Position numbers and translations under genes: made by a program. Under the pieces are notes generated by a model. That model was not told the DNA's origin. It saw only the letters and a list, made by a program, of their open reading frames with translations, and did not search any database. Shown piece after piece: positions 11,481-23,044 of a stretch of 64,000 bases of DNA (its first letter is position 1; every line of letters begins with the position of its first letter). The stretch comes from Pseudevernia furfuracea (lineage: Eukaryota > Ascomycota > Lecanoromycetes > Lecanorales > Parmeliaceae): assembly GCA_022315425.1 (NCBI GenBank), contig JAIUPT010000036.1:124001-188000 (forward strand), given 5' to 3'.

Positions 11481-13202
11481 TTAAGAGACACTGCCGCTAT
11501 CGCTGAAGCCTCCCCATTCCTGATTTATCACCTGTTCTGTTTCGGGACTTTCAACCTGTCTTACAAATGCCGCGACAAAGAAGCCCTGAGTACCCTCTTT
11601 GGTGCCTTTCTCACATCGAATACAGGCTTCAGCTACCTCTGATATGTCAATCCCGTCATCCTTGGCAACATCCATGCAACTATGGACCTTTCCTCTGATC
11701 TTCCAAGCTTTCATCCCCGAAATCTGCTCTTCTCTTCGTATTATTTGCCAGCCTCTTTCTTGGGCAATCGGGGACACTAGTGCCTTCATTACCACGTGCT
11801 CATTCTCTTCTGCGAAGAGAGAGCAGGTGGAATACGTGATCCTGCGGGCTTTTGGAAAGTGGAAGGCGTGCAGCAGGAGCTTGAGCTGGAACGTTGATAA
11901 GGCTGTAAGTCGAACTGAGAGCTGGTCTGATGTCTTGTCCTCGTTGATCGGAACCTCTTCTAGTACATCGTGAACGTTTGAGGTGGTTTCGGTGGTGGCT
12001 TTTCTCTTCCGCTTTTTGGATTGCACCTTGGATAGATCGCTGGCTTCCTTGCTAGGAAGGACGACATTCAATGTTTCGTCGCGCCCTACGATCCCACTAC
12101 CCGAGCAGCTCGGGTCCAGCAGCAGTGTACTAATACCGTCCCAAGGAGCCTTCGCTGGATCAGTCCTTAAAAAGTCTTGCCCCACCTTCGCTATGACATC
12201 ATTCTGAGCGCCGGCTGTTTGAAGGAGCGTGAGTAAGGTTGAAGCTCGTCCCTTGTCCCGCTCGCAAGCGTAAATTTTAGGTCGTGCTGCAGCTCGACCT
12301 TCATCGTGTAGGATCGCAGCAAGATGCGTAGTCTTGTTTCCCGGAGCAGCACAAGCGTCCAAGCAATCACCACACTCAAGCTTGGGGCGGAGTAGGTATG
12401 CAGGAAAGCATGAGGCTTTGTCTTGTAGTATGATTTGCCCGTTGAGGTAGGCAGGGGTCTTGGATAGGTCTGTAGCAGGCGGAAGAGCAAGTAGGTTCGG
12501 TACGTGCTTGTCGATATGCACAAGTTTCTCTGCGGAAGACGGAGAATATCTCAGCATTTCTTCGAGAGATTCGATAGTCTTGTAGCCGGAAAATGTAGTT
12601 CGTAGTTGCTCATCCAAGTCGGACTTGATCGAATTTACTCGCACCCATCGAGGATGAGGCCAATGGCCAAGCCTGGCTTCGCTTTCAGATCCAGTGGCCG
12701 CGACGCTCCCGCTGGATGCCTGAGCTTCTCCGCCATCCTTTGCCTCTATCTGTGCCCGCAGAGCCTCGATGGACGGAAGTTTCTTTCTCAATCTTGCTTT
12801 GGTGAGCTCTGCATTGAGCCGAGCCTTGTGTCTCTCCACAGCAAGCCGTATGGGATGCGATGATGGAGCGGAGATACCTCGCTTGGTAAGAAGGAGGTCG
12901 TGGACCAGTAGGAGAGCGAGGTTCGGAGACAGCTACATTGTGATACGTGCCTCCTGGTCAGTCAGTACCTTCCCAGCTGGAGACAGGTTGCTTACACGTA
13001 CCTTTCGCTCGAGCTGCAGGAGCTGAGATTTCTCAATAACCTCGGATAATACTGGGCTCCATTTCGATGCCTCGCTCAGCAAAGCGAAGATTTGCTTTGG
13101 GGGTGCTTTATGGCCTTTGGAGTTGAAGACTCGGGATTTTAACGAGCCTGATTGATCTGATTTGGGCAGCAGTAAGGGTGCTGCATCATAATAGAGTGAC
13201 AT
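11481..13202 (-). CDS. rcm1: Rcm1/NSUN5-like 25S/28S rRNA (cytosine-C5) methyltransferase
   Basis: Two exons, complement(11481-12932, 13002-13202), give 550 residues; the 69-base intron joins LLQLERK to LSPNLALLLVHDLLL, the usual N-terminal segment. The Rossmann methyltransferase core shows motif I DACAAPGNKT (residues 259-268), motif IV LLLDPSCSGSG (Cys 344) and motif VI TYSTCSLFAEENE (Cys 437). The two cysteines are the pair used by RNA m5C methyltransferases for catalysis and product release. A Lys/Arg-rich insertion (KKRKRK, about residue 374) could be a nucleolar signal. Members methylate one cytosine of the large-subunit rRNA in the nucleolus and affect ribosome function and lifespan (known for yeast Rcm1). 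All key residues are present. Confidence 0.93.
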
Positions 13203-13448
13203 GGTTTACTGGAAATATCGCGACTTGGTGGCCGGGAAAGATACTCGTACCTCTGAAGAGATTGAAATTTGAGGCCTCGCAGGAACGCGATTTGGGAAGA
13301 GGTCGGCAAACCTTCCTAACTTGAGAGTTAAGCTAGCTTGAAACCAGTCGATTGAAAGCGCTAACTTATAGTGGCTAGACCTCCTCTGAGCCTCATTAAA
13401 TACTAGAGTACTTTATCATCTCCATCTAGAAATCTCACTATCCTCAGT

Positions 13449-13903
13449 ATGACTTTGCGACCAACGGTCGCCGTGAGGTAACTGGAAAGCCCAGTGCATC
13501 GTATCCTTGAGCATTCACGGTTTTCTCTCTCCGTAGCGCAGAGAATCCCAATCTTCATTATACATCTTGCAATGCTCCCAATCTTGCCTGGACAGAAGAG
13601 TGGGCTGATCAGACCTTCGACATGTTGTATGACCGATCTTATGCTCGATGTCTGGTGATTGTATGTTATGAGGGGGGGCATGACTGGCCATCGATGCCTG
13701 TCACAAAGCAGTGCCCTTTCTGGACTAAGCATGCCAACACGCATGGCGAGTTTTTGCATCTGTATGGCGGGGAGGCAGACATCACACTGGCCTGCTCGAG
13801 AATGGAGGGGAAGTGGGTTATCCGATGGCACGTTGTACTCCCAAAGGGCTTTCCGTTATTTCGCTCACATAACGTGAAAATGGCATGCCTCATCCCATTC
13901 TAG
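13449..13903 (+). CDS. Small two-exon hypothetical protein
   Basis: Exon 1 (13449-13477) encodes MTLRPTVAV; an intron of 59 bases (GTAACT...CCGTAG) leads to exon 2 (13537-13903), SAENPNLHYTSCNAPNLAWT onward, ending KMACLIPF. The product is 131 residues, acidic-to-neutral, with several Trp and Cys (GGHDWPSMPVTKQCPFW, GKWVIRWHVVLPKG). The splice keeps the frame and the Trp-rich segments look like a folded domain. I cannot name the family. No signal peptide or membrane helix. The opposite-strand frame over the same DNA is a shadow. Confidence 0.6.
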
Positions 13904-14328
13904 ATGCAATATCTGCAAGTAACATTCAGTGAAAGCGACCGCTCGTAAAGCTGCAATGATGGTGAAGTGGAGATTCAAGGTGCAAGTGGGCAACTTTGTA
14001 GATCTTGCTGCCATTCACACAGTGGGGTTTGGTAAAATAATTTTTAATCTTTTCACCCCTTCACCAAAATACAACAAAGTGTCATCAACAGCACGCTGCA
14101 ACATTAGACTCACAACCACTGCTCTGCATCATCCCATCCTTTTCTCTATCGCGAACTGATTAGGATCATGAGTAACGTACTCTGAATAGGTCGCCGGCAG
14201 TACGTGATTTCCCGGCCTACAATCTTGTTGCATCTGCCTATTTGACCTTTTCAGACCAGTTCATTCCCACACTCTCAAGCTCATCACCCCTCACATTCAA
14301 CAGCAAGGCAATCCACCCCACCAAACTT
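13904..14328. other. Intergenic region
   Basis: Nothing recognised. Presumed 3' region of one gene and promoter of the former helicase gene. Confidence 0.4.
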
Positions 14329-17300
14329 ATGGACAAGGACCAAGCGCTGGATGATTGGTATCGCAAGATCCCTCACTTTGGGAGTGAGCGACCTCTGAAT
14401 TGTAATCCAGTCAAGGAGTTTTCTCAGACTTGCCATCAACTTAACCAGCTTCACGATGTACCAATCACTCATCCTGTAATCGCTGAGCTTGCCTCTGAAG
14501 GGGGCCTTACTCGTGTAGCAGAGCTTGTCAAGCCTACCGAGCTTCAGCTATCTCTAACGTACGTACCTTTCTGAGCAACGGCATCACGTCAGGTACCTAG
14601 CTGGAGTTTTCGTGGAACATGGAAGACTTTACCACACTCTCTCCACTCCAGAGTACCCGGCTGATTGATGTCTGACTATGAGAAGCAATGCTGACTGTTA
14701 CATCTGTGTAGGCCAAGGCAGAAGAACGACATCTTCTTGACCACCCTCATACCGTTCCTTGAGGTCATTACCCACAAAGATGTTCTATTCTCAATGTTGC
14801 TCGAGCAGGTTGTGGCCAACTTGTATGTATTTCTGTAATTAAACTTGTACTTTTATCTTTCCGTCGAGCCACAGTGCTCTTCAGCTTTCTTGCAGAGGCC
14901 CTTGACGCTGAGCTAAGCTCGGGCGCTACGAATGCACTTCACTCGCGCGCTCTCACCATCCTTATCGCACTTCTCAAGGTCCTAGAGTGCAACCAGGCCA
15001 CCTATCTCCTAGAAGGCTTCCGCTATATCATTGACACCCTCCAAGCCTGCCTCGATGCACTATCGAACACTTTCCAAGGCACTCTGATGGAACAAGCCGC
15101 TTGACACCAGATGGTGAAGATGCGGCGTCATCTGGACTATGGAGTGAAGGTGGCACCTCTGCATCCCTGAGATCCCATTTGTTTCTTCAGGGTCGAGCTC
15201 GACGAACAGTTGACTGAGATCCCGTGATCGTAGCGACCATTACTCGTCTCCATTATCAAATGAAGTCTCAGGGTCTTCCTATATGTAATCGGAGGATGTG
15301 CTTCTGTTGTAGAGCGAGGGTTGTGGGTCAAGACTCGCTGGGTCTGGGTACTCGTATTCAGTCGTCTGTCCTTGACTATAGTCTGTTTTACTTCAGTGAT
15401 TTGCTATAGAATATTATTTGATGGCATTCATCTTTCATCCCCATGTATGGGGTGTATTCTTCTTCGCCAAAAGGATTGTTAGGGAATGATATGGTTACTC
15501 AGATAAATCAAGCGTGTTTTGAGGTGATAGTCTTGAGTCCTGATAGGAGTAGTATTCAACCACGACGTTTCGGTAGGTTTGGTAAACTGGTGGTGACAAA
15601 GATCAACGACGGAGTACGTTCGATCGGAGTATCTTCCGACAAAAGATCCCAGCAGGTGGCATCTTCCTGGCATCCACGGGCTGTTGGACCAGCAATTTCG
15701 TCTTTTACGCGAAGGCACGGTGGGACAGCTTCGAGACTGCGTTCGTACTGTTATAGAGAGCCTCAAGCCTCTCGATACCAGGGATTTGAAAGCTACTGAC
15801 CATGAGATCAGCCTTCGCATATACAAATACTCCAAGGTCGTCCTCTCCAGTGTCCATTTCGATAAGAAAGCACACCTTCGGGTCATGGCCCAGTTCCAGC
15901 AACCAGAACATATCAGCAGACGGAGTGCCGCAGACCGTAGGCTATGGTGGGACAGATGCAAGCAATTTCAGCTCGGTGCTCTCGTGTATCTTGTAGATTC
16001 TGAAGGCCGTTATCTTTTCTTTTCTGTTTGCGATCGAAAGGGATGCAGCCAAGCTAGACAGCTGATTACCACAGGCTCTCGTGGCGATGACCATCTATGA
16101 GAAGGTCAAGAGGACGAGAGAAAAGTGCCAAATCTTTGGCATAGTCCCCAGCGAGGAACCGTCACACTTCGCTTAACTGATATGGGCAACCAACATTTCA
16201 AGCAAATGTTGGGCAGAAACATTCTTGCGCGTCGAACGTAGAACAAGTGATCGTCGAATTTCCAGGACTGCTCCTTCCATCGTTTCAGCCCACGCTTGAG
16301 GCCTTACAGCGTATGAGCAGGCATGTCGACATTCCGTTCTCCGAGATGCTTCTACCCAACCAAGGACCAGGCCCAGTCCGGACATCTTGGCCCGCCTACG
16401 CTACTCAACCTCAGTTTGAATTCGACTTGAGTCTCATAGTCGCCGATAGAGAGCCTCTATGCTTGCAACAGAACAAGCCATTCGACTTCAACAGACTGAA
16501 AGAACGATCTACTCTGGACGATCCTCAATGCAAGGCATTGACCAGAGCGCTTTCCAGGAACCTTGCTCTTGTACAAGGCCCACCAGGGACCGGAAAATCA
16601 TACATAGCTGTACAGGCTGTCAAAGTACTGTTAGAATGGACCTGCTTCGACTACCGAAACCCAAAGTTCTGATCTGCGAAGAAGCGAGAGAAATAATCGA
16701 GGCTCATACTCTTACTACATTTCTCCCTTCCATTGAGCATGCGATCTTGATCGGAGACCATGAGTACCTTCGTCCAGGTGTGCAAAACTACGATTTGTCA
16801 CTCGAAAATCCGTGTGGTGAAAAAATACTCGCTGGATGTGTCCACTTTTGAGCGCTTGATCACGAATACTGACCTGGAGATCCCTCACGATATCTTTCAG
16901 ACTCAACGACGTATGGATCCATCGATTAGTAACCTGATCCGGAAAACTGCATGTCCTTCGTTGAAAGGTCACGGCTCAGTCAGTGCATATCCTCCTGAGA
17001 CAGGGGTTCGAAACCGCCTCTACTGGCTTGATCATCGAGAGCCCGAGGCTGGAGAAGATCTGACTCAAGTGTTGTAAAACTCGCATTCGAACATGTACGA
17101 AGTAGATCTAGTCCAAGCCTTGGCGACACATTTCGTCCGTCAGGGTGTCTATAAGAGCAACGAGATTGTACTTCTTAGTCCTTATGTGCGCCAGCTACTC
17201 AAGCTTCGAGACATGCTTTCAAATACCTTCGAGGTTGCCATTGGGGATCAAGACCAAGATGAACTTACTAAAGCAGGCCTTGATGCATCAGAGACCGGAC

Positions 17301-17870
17301 CTGTTGCCACGCATAGAGCCATGCCAAAGCAGAGAATGCGCATCTCGACGTTCGACAATTTCCAAGGGGAAGAGTCCAAGATTGTCATTAATTTCTCTCG
17401 TCTGGAGTGATCGAGAGGAGCGATGCAGATTCTTGCGTACAAGTAATCGAATCAACGTCTTGTTGAGGTGAGTCATGAAAATAAAGTCAGGGTTTCCACT
17501 GACAGTCTTTGCAGCCGAGCCAAGCACGGAATGTAGATTATTGGAAATTCGGAGACTTATACTCACATTCAGATGTGGTCAAAGGTGATCAAGCTGTTTG
17601 AAGATGCCGGTAATATGGGTCCTAGCCTTCCACTATGCTGTCCGCAGCATCCACTCAAGAGTTCGAAGATGCGGAAACATGGTATTATTGCGTCAATAGG
17701 CATGCGGTACGTATACTCGTCCAAGTGCTAGCGCTAAAGCTTAACAAGCATTCAGTTCCCGAGAGGAAAGTGGGAGGCACTCGGGGACACGTCGAGGTGT
17801 CCGCAATGTGGTGAACCTGTAGCGGGGCCAGACGTACCGAGCGCTGATGATTTTGAGCACCTACCCTGAG
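14329..17870 (+). pseudogene. Decayed ZNFX1/Hrr1-like NF-X1 helicase gene
   Basis: The 5' part is well preserved: exons 14329-14558, 14712-14822 and 14885-15104 join in frame (DWYRKIPHFGS, LIPFLEVITHKDVLFSMLLE, LAEALDAELSSGATN). A TGA at 15102-15104 then ends the frame. Later blocks reappear in changing frames: EYLPTKDPSRWHLPGIHGLL (from about 15622), IVEFPGLLLPSFQPTLEALQ, Walker A QGPPGTGKSYIA (about 16573-16608), ICEEAREIIEAHTLTTFLPS with ILIGDHEYLRP, TQRRMDPSISNLIR, and RTSNRINVLL near the C-terminus, then a Cys motif SRCPQCGEPVAG. Only about 20 codons separate Walker A from the Walker B-like CEEA, where the family normally has several hundred residues, so a large central deletion is evident. 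A further in-frame stop lies at 17075-17077. Family members are SF1 RNA helicases; S. pombe Hrr1 works in RNAi. Confidence 0.82.
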
Positions 17871-18844
17871 GATATGTTAACGACGAGCAATTTGAAGCTG
17901 CTGGAAATTGAATTCAGATGAGCCTGACTCAGATGGCTTATTACGGCTTTGAAACGGGAAGCACCTGTGTACTTGGCTAAGTACGTTGATTCGATTGACA
18001 ATGTTGGCTGCTACCGGCATTAAAGCGCGCTATCGAACGTGACCATAATGTGCTGTTGTTTTAACTAGGAAACTAGAAATGAAGAGAAGAACGCCTTGTC
18101 GGATGACCTAGCCGACGTGCTTCGTGTCGGGAATGTCTGTGCTGGAAAAGATGAAGGTTCGAGTGATGAATATGATGTGAGTGCCGTTAAGATAGTCGAC
18201 AGAGCTACGTCTGCCGGCGTGTTCAAAAAATTTCCATCACAATCGATGATACTGTGTAGTGGATCCGCCCCAAAGGATACTTAAGGTAATTGCTGAGAGT
18301 TGGGGATTACAAAAGGGCCGATATAACAGTCGAGGCCAGCATTTGAGAGTTGATATGGAAGAGATAACTTACAAACAGACTTGATCAGAATATTCAATCT
18401 GAACGGCTATATGTCTTTCTACACCCCCTCTTTAACATGAAACTAGGAGTTATTCACCCCCACTCATCAAACTCACTTGAGAAGACACGAAGAAGGCGCA
18501 GCCAATAAGGCAGACCTTCGAACCATTCCGCTGCTCGTGGAATTCCTACTGGAGGCGCACTGCACGCATTGGAACTGCAATTCCTCGCTGCAGTGTACTA
18601 ACCCCTTTTCTCCTCAGTTTCCCCACCGTGTTCTCTTTACATTTATGGTATAAATAATTCATCCTAGCTAGTCTTCTCTTTGTCCAATTTCCTCAATTTG
18701 CAGTATGCGTAAGTATTGCTCGCCTTGATTCGGGGTTTCCTCAGCCTTGTATCTGCTTACATCTTTGCGCTGAAGCTAAGCTGCTAACAATTAAAGTATG
18801 TCGCCCTGCTACCCTAAATGTCATCTTAGATAGTACTGACCTAT
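17871..18844. other. Intergenic region
   Basis: One 62-codon open frame (18096-18284) has no recognisable motif. Otherwise nothing is seen; a possible promoter of the following broken gene includes TATA-like sequence near 18648-18656. Confidence 0.4.
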
Positions 18845-19750
18845 CCCTGGTACCAACAGCACCCAAATTACCCTGCGGCAACTGCTACATACCACCCGAC
18901 TATCCAATCTCGTCTTGTCAAATGGTACAATCAACTATCACAGGCTCCGATGGGGGGCTCTCTCGGTGACTTTGTCTCTAGCTCTAGTTCGGCTCCATTG
19001 ATTGATTCTGTCATGCAATTCAGGCTTCTCCACCGCGGGTGTAGAATTCACAGCCTATACCTCCTACTCAACACTTCAGAACGCATCTGTTTGTCAAGCG
19101 AGCTCAACTGAAATCTCATTAACGACACCCTTCTTTGTTCCCACGCCGACGAATACATTCGCGGACTTGTTCTATTACGTAGCAAGAAACACCCTTTGTT
19201 TATAGCTTAAACCCAGGTTGTTCTGTCAGCTTGTTTGATGCGCTGGAGTCCTAGACGATGAGTCTCGTATCGACCTTGCCCACATCGAGATCCAACACAC
19301 CAAAAACGCACTCCTCACCATCACCTGTACTCTCCGCAGCTCCGTCACCACCTACCGCTACGGCAAAATCACCGTCACTCTCGCCCTCGCCCCTCGCATT
19401 TTCCTCAAAGTCCTTCTGTGGGCTCGAGAGTTGGCCTGGCGGTTGCAACCGTCGCTCCAACCATCCTTATCATCATAATCATATCTTCTGTTTGCAGAAT
19501 CCGAAGACGCCGACGAGGGAAGGAAGAGGCTGCGACTGCAACCCAAAATGTTAGAAATGACGAGGGTGAAGATACACAATTATACTATCAGCAAAAGGTG
19601 GAATTGGATGACGAGCAGCGAAGGCATGAGATGGAGGCTGTAGAAATCAGGTATGAGATGGAAGGGGAGGATAGGATACACGAGAAGGGTGTAGAAAGAA
19701 GACGAAGAGAGAGCGCTCGGCAGGAACTACGATTTTGCTTTGCACATTGC
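18845..19750 (+). pseudogene. Broken gene for a single-pass membrane protein with Cys-rich ectodomain
   Basis: Pieces of a common ascomycete architecture can be read in order: a short Cys segment (LPCGNCYIPPDYPISSC), an ectodomain (STAGVEFTAYTSYSTLQNAS... VPTPTNTFADLFYYVARNT), a Ser/Thr/Pro-rich stalk (19258-19410), one transmembrane helix (GLAVATVAPTILIIIIISSV) followed by a basic stop-transfer RIRRRRRGK, and a charged cytoplasmic tail with YYQQKVELDDEQRRHEMEA repeats. The frame changes at about 19205 and again at 19405-19418, and an in-frame TAG lies at about 19252 in the stalk. Introns do not explain these breaks. Such proteins resemble wall-stress sensors in layout (inference); no function is established. 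Confidence 0.6.
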
Positions 19751-20972
19751 CAAAAATCTCTCTCCTGGACATCTACGCTCCTCAAAAAATGGAGCCTTTT
19801 CCAACCCCCTTTTTCCAACCCTCTTACTCAGTGCAACTCTGGTGCATTCGAGAAAAAGGCTGGAGGGTATCAGCCACTCAATTAGTAGGGCATATAAAGA
19901 TACCTTCAAAGGGAGCCTCTGAGATAGAATACTCCAAGCATTCTAACATCTTCATACCCGGATTCCAGCAAGCCTTGCAGATTTGGTGATGGTCTGTATC
20001 AATCTAACTCTTTCCATCCAACCGACCTCCGCCAGGCCTGAGTACCGATATCAAGACGCGGTGCCTGACTTATTTCCGTACTTCCCCGATGCGCATTCAC
20101 TATACCCTTATTTTGACATGTCATCATCCTGATAATGATCTGGCATCGAACCCCTGGATTCGATCCTCATATAATCCGAGTCGACATAATGTAAACGCAC
20201 TGGAAATTGCTGAGTGCTAGATTACCCGCGTCGTTCCATGCTATCTATCCCGTCAACAATGCTTTTTGTTACACCCCCAGCGAGATGCTCCACTATCCCT
20301 CACACTGGAATGCTCGCTCGGAAAACTAATGCAGATTGCTACTGTTCCCGTGGTTAAGCCCGATCTAGTCTTCCACTTGTCGAATCGCTGATGCTTAAAT
20401 CAGGTTCTCTGGCGCAAAAAAGGTGCGTTTGTTGCCTACTACATTAGACACCCTCACGAGAGAGCGATGAAGCGCGGCTTTTGCGGACTGAGCGGTGACT
20501 CCTAAATGTAAATTCTGGATCATATCACTCGATGCGTAGGCACTCTACGCTCGTTGATGGATACTTGATATGTTCAAATCAAATCAATGCAGGTTAGACA
20601 GCATCAATTTTTTGCGCCAAGACTTCAATCACGTGGGTATTTGTCCTTTCCGAAAGTCGTACACGAAAGTGACCCGCACCATCCGAAACGAAACTTTTGA
20701 GTATCAAAGGCGTGAAAGGAAAACAAATCACATGCAGCACACCTTATTCTGCTCACACTTATGCCAACAGATGTATCTAAGCCTATTGAAAAAAAACTGA
20801 AGGGTCACAGCATGAAGACGAGGAAATAAATATTAGAATCTTCCTGGCCCAATAGAACTTTTCCTTTCTACCACATATTTGCAAGCACGACTCACTCACC
20901 CCCAACTCTTTTCAGAATATTTTCGCTCTATTTCGCAACCGTTCTTGGAGACCCATACCATTTCGGTCTGCC
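19751..20972. other. Intergenic region
   Basis: About 1.2 kb without a supported gene. A 76-codon open frame at 20570-20800 lacks motifs. The last 150 bases are the likely promoter and leader of the gene starting at 20973. Confidence 0.4.
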
Positions 20973-22484
20973 ATGCATAGCATGTCACAAACTCTGGACG
21001 AAAACACGTCGGCACTGGCGATTTACATCGAGCAAGTCTCCGGTCACGAGGCAGCGTCTCCATCCCCGCGCCCAAAAGTGTCGGTATATCCACCTTCGCC
21101 TCCAAGCAATCGGATCTTCGACTCGCTTCACTCCGCACCTATGCTCGGCAAAACCCGAACGAATCGGATTCTCGTCTACCCCGGATCCTTCAACCCGCCC
21201 CATCGAGGCCATCTCCACCTCCTCAAGCACGTTTTCCAGCGCGGGGCCCACGACCTGAACATCATCGCGGCCATCATCACCGTCGGAAGCGACGAGCGCG
21301 TGTCCCGAAAAGTGCGAGCCGAAGACGGAACATTCCTCCTCGGCCGGGACGAGCGATGTCTGTTATGGAAGCAAGATCTGTGCTTTCCCCCTTGGGCGTG
21401 GGTGTATGAAAACCGCACGATGTCCTTCTCGACATTCACGGAGCGATTGGTTCAAGCGACCAAGAAGGACGGCTATTCGATCGAGTTCGTGCCGCTCTAC
21501 GGCGCTGGTATTGTATCGCCTAGCCAACCTCCCGGCCGCGTTTATGGCTGTGGGACTCTCATCATGAGCGATGCGGCAAGAGCGGCTGACTTTCAACGCT
21601 GCTCGGGCTACCTGAGAGATTTCAAGGGATTCACCAAGTGGAGAAGGATCCGCATCGACGAGGGCGATCTTCGTCGTCCTATAGAGGCGAAGGCAAGGCG
21701 TGCGTTGCTGGCTGGGAAGACTATTTGTCCGCAAGAAAATCGGAGAATGCTGGAGGATGGTACGTACTTCGGAGGGATCTATACACTTCAAGCATCGAGT
21801 AATTGATATCCGGGCACAGGTCCTGGTTACGTGGAAGAAGCCACAGAGACGATGTTCGGAAAAGCAACCGAAGAAATGCGAGCCGTGCTGACATGCCGAC
21901 GACAAACGGACGGCCGGACCCTCACCCTGCGCTTCGTGAAATGCGAAGAGATAGAAGAGAGGGCGAACTACAACGACATCAGCTCCACGACCGTGCGCGA
22001 AGTTATGAGTACGAAAAGCGGCATCAAGCTGCGAGAAGCGCTGGATTGGATGGTCCTCAGCGCGGACCTTCTGTGGCGGTGCAGAGCTTCTTGGATCGAC
22101 AAAGCGAGGCTGCAGACGGGCTGTTGCATCAACTTCCAAGAGCCGGCTGAGGAGCTCCTGATGCCTGAAGAGCCCAGATCGTACGAAGAGCCTCCGTCGT
22201 TTGACAAGCCACGGTCGCTCGAGGAGCTTGGGCTACTTGCAACGATTGAAAAACCATCTCCGTCGATCGACATGCCTCCATCGCTTGTTGAAGATCCTAC
22301 GTCGCACGAAATGTTTCCGTCCGTTGAAGAACCTCGGTCGCCTAACAAGCCGCAGCCGCCCGAGGAATCTTGGACTGTTAACGGCAAGAAGAGGCGTTTC
22401 TCAGCGACCGGACTCGAAGCCGATGTCGAGGTCGTGGACGGTTTAGTTGACGGTGAAGCTCTCGCCCAGGATGCGGAAGTCTGA
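20973..22484 (+). CDS. Cytidylyltransferase-like (NMNAT-fold) protein with hexapeptide-repeat tail
   Basis: Two exons, 20973-21759 and 21820-22484, give 483 residues; the 60-base intron splits a Gly codon (phase 1). Residues 67-84 carry the nucleotidyltransferase signature (VYPGSFNPPHRGHLHLL), with the HxGH pair, and ISSTTVR at 316-322 matches the ISSTxxR motif that binds the nucleotide phosphates. The domain therefore could transfer AMP or CMP; substrate is unknown and NMN adenylyltransferase is only one option, as the protein is far longer than typical NMNATs. The C-terminus has about ten degenerate hexapeptides of type [E/K/M]P[R/P]Sx[E/D/N] (residues 380-444), then KKRRF, a possible nuclear signal. 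An N-terminal 65-residue extension is Ser/Pro-rich. A later ATG at 21141 is an alternative start. Confidence 0.8.
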
Positions 22485-23044
22485 GTTCCTGTGGAGGAAA
22501 CGAATTCTGGATGTCGTCGTTCTTGAAGGCGACTTGGAAAGTTGGATGGAATGGTGATCAGCGGCCAAAACAGGTCCGCTCGAGATGTAATTGCCGCACG
22601 TGAGACTTAGAGGCTATCGCCGATCGCTTGGCCGTTTCACAAAAGGGGCAAGAGCGCCATTCGGATTCGGGGAATGTTAGACTAGATGATGCATGGATAA
22701 CGGAACAGCAATTAATACATTCACGGTCCAATGCGCGGCGAAGTCAAAGACCCGAGATTGGCAATAGCTGACCTCACACTTGCCGGAAGGCTTCCGATTC
22801 CGAGATCAGGAATCGAAGGCGCAGACCAGAGTGTCAACAAACGCAGATGTCGCGGAACGAAGCGACTTTGTGAAGGCTTTGTCTTTGTCTCGTCCTCCGC
22901 CCAAAACCCAGCACTGGATGCGACTTGGCCAGAAGGAACAAACATGAGACAAGGGAAAACAAAACAGCCGCAGCCCAATAACAGAAAACATCTAGTCCCG
23001 AAAACCTGTCCGTTCATGGATATCATTCATGCCTCCCTCAGCCT
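22485..23044. other. Intergenic region between convergent genes
   Basis: No gene supported. Open frames at 22731-23255 (+) and 22721-23026 (-) overlap each other and the 3' end of the receptor gene. Confidence 0.4.

Noticed and set aside
17003..17030. GGTTCGAAA resembling a tRNA B box
   Set aside because: Lies inside a recognisable helicase coding block and no A box or acceptor stem pairs with it; no tRNA was found in the window.
21363..22139. 258-codon minus-strand frame
   Set aside because: Lies antisense to the nucleotidyltransferase-like gene and has no motif of its own.
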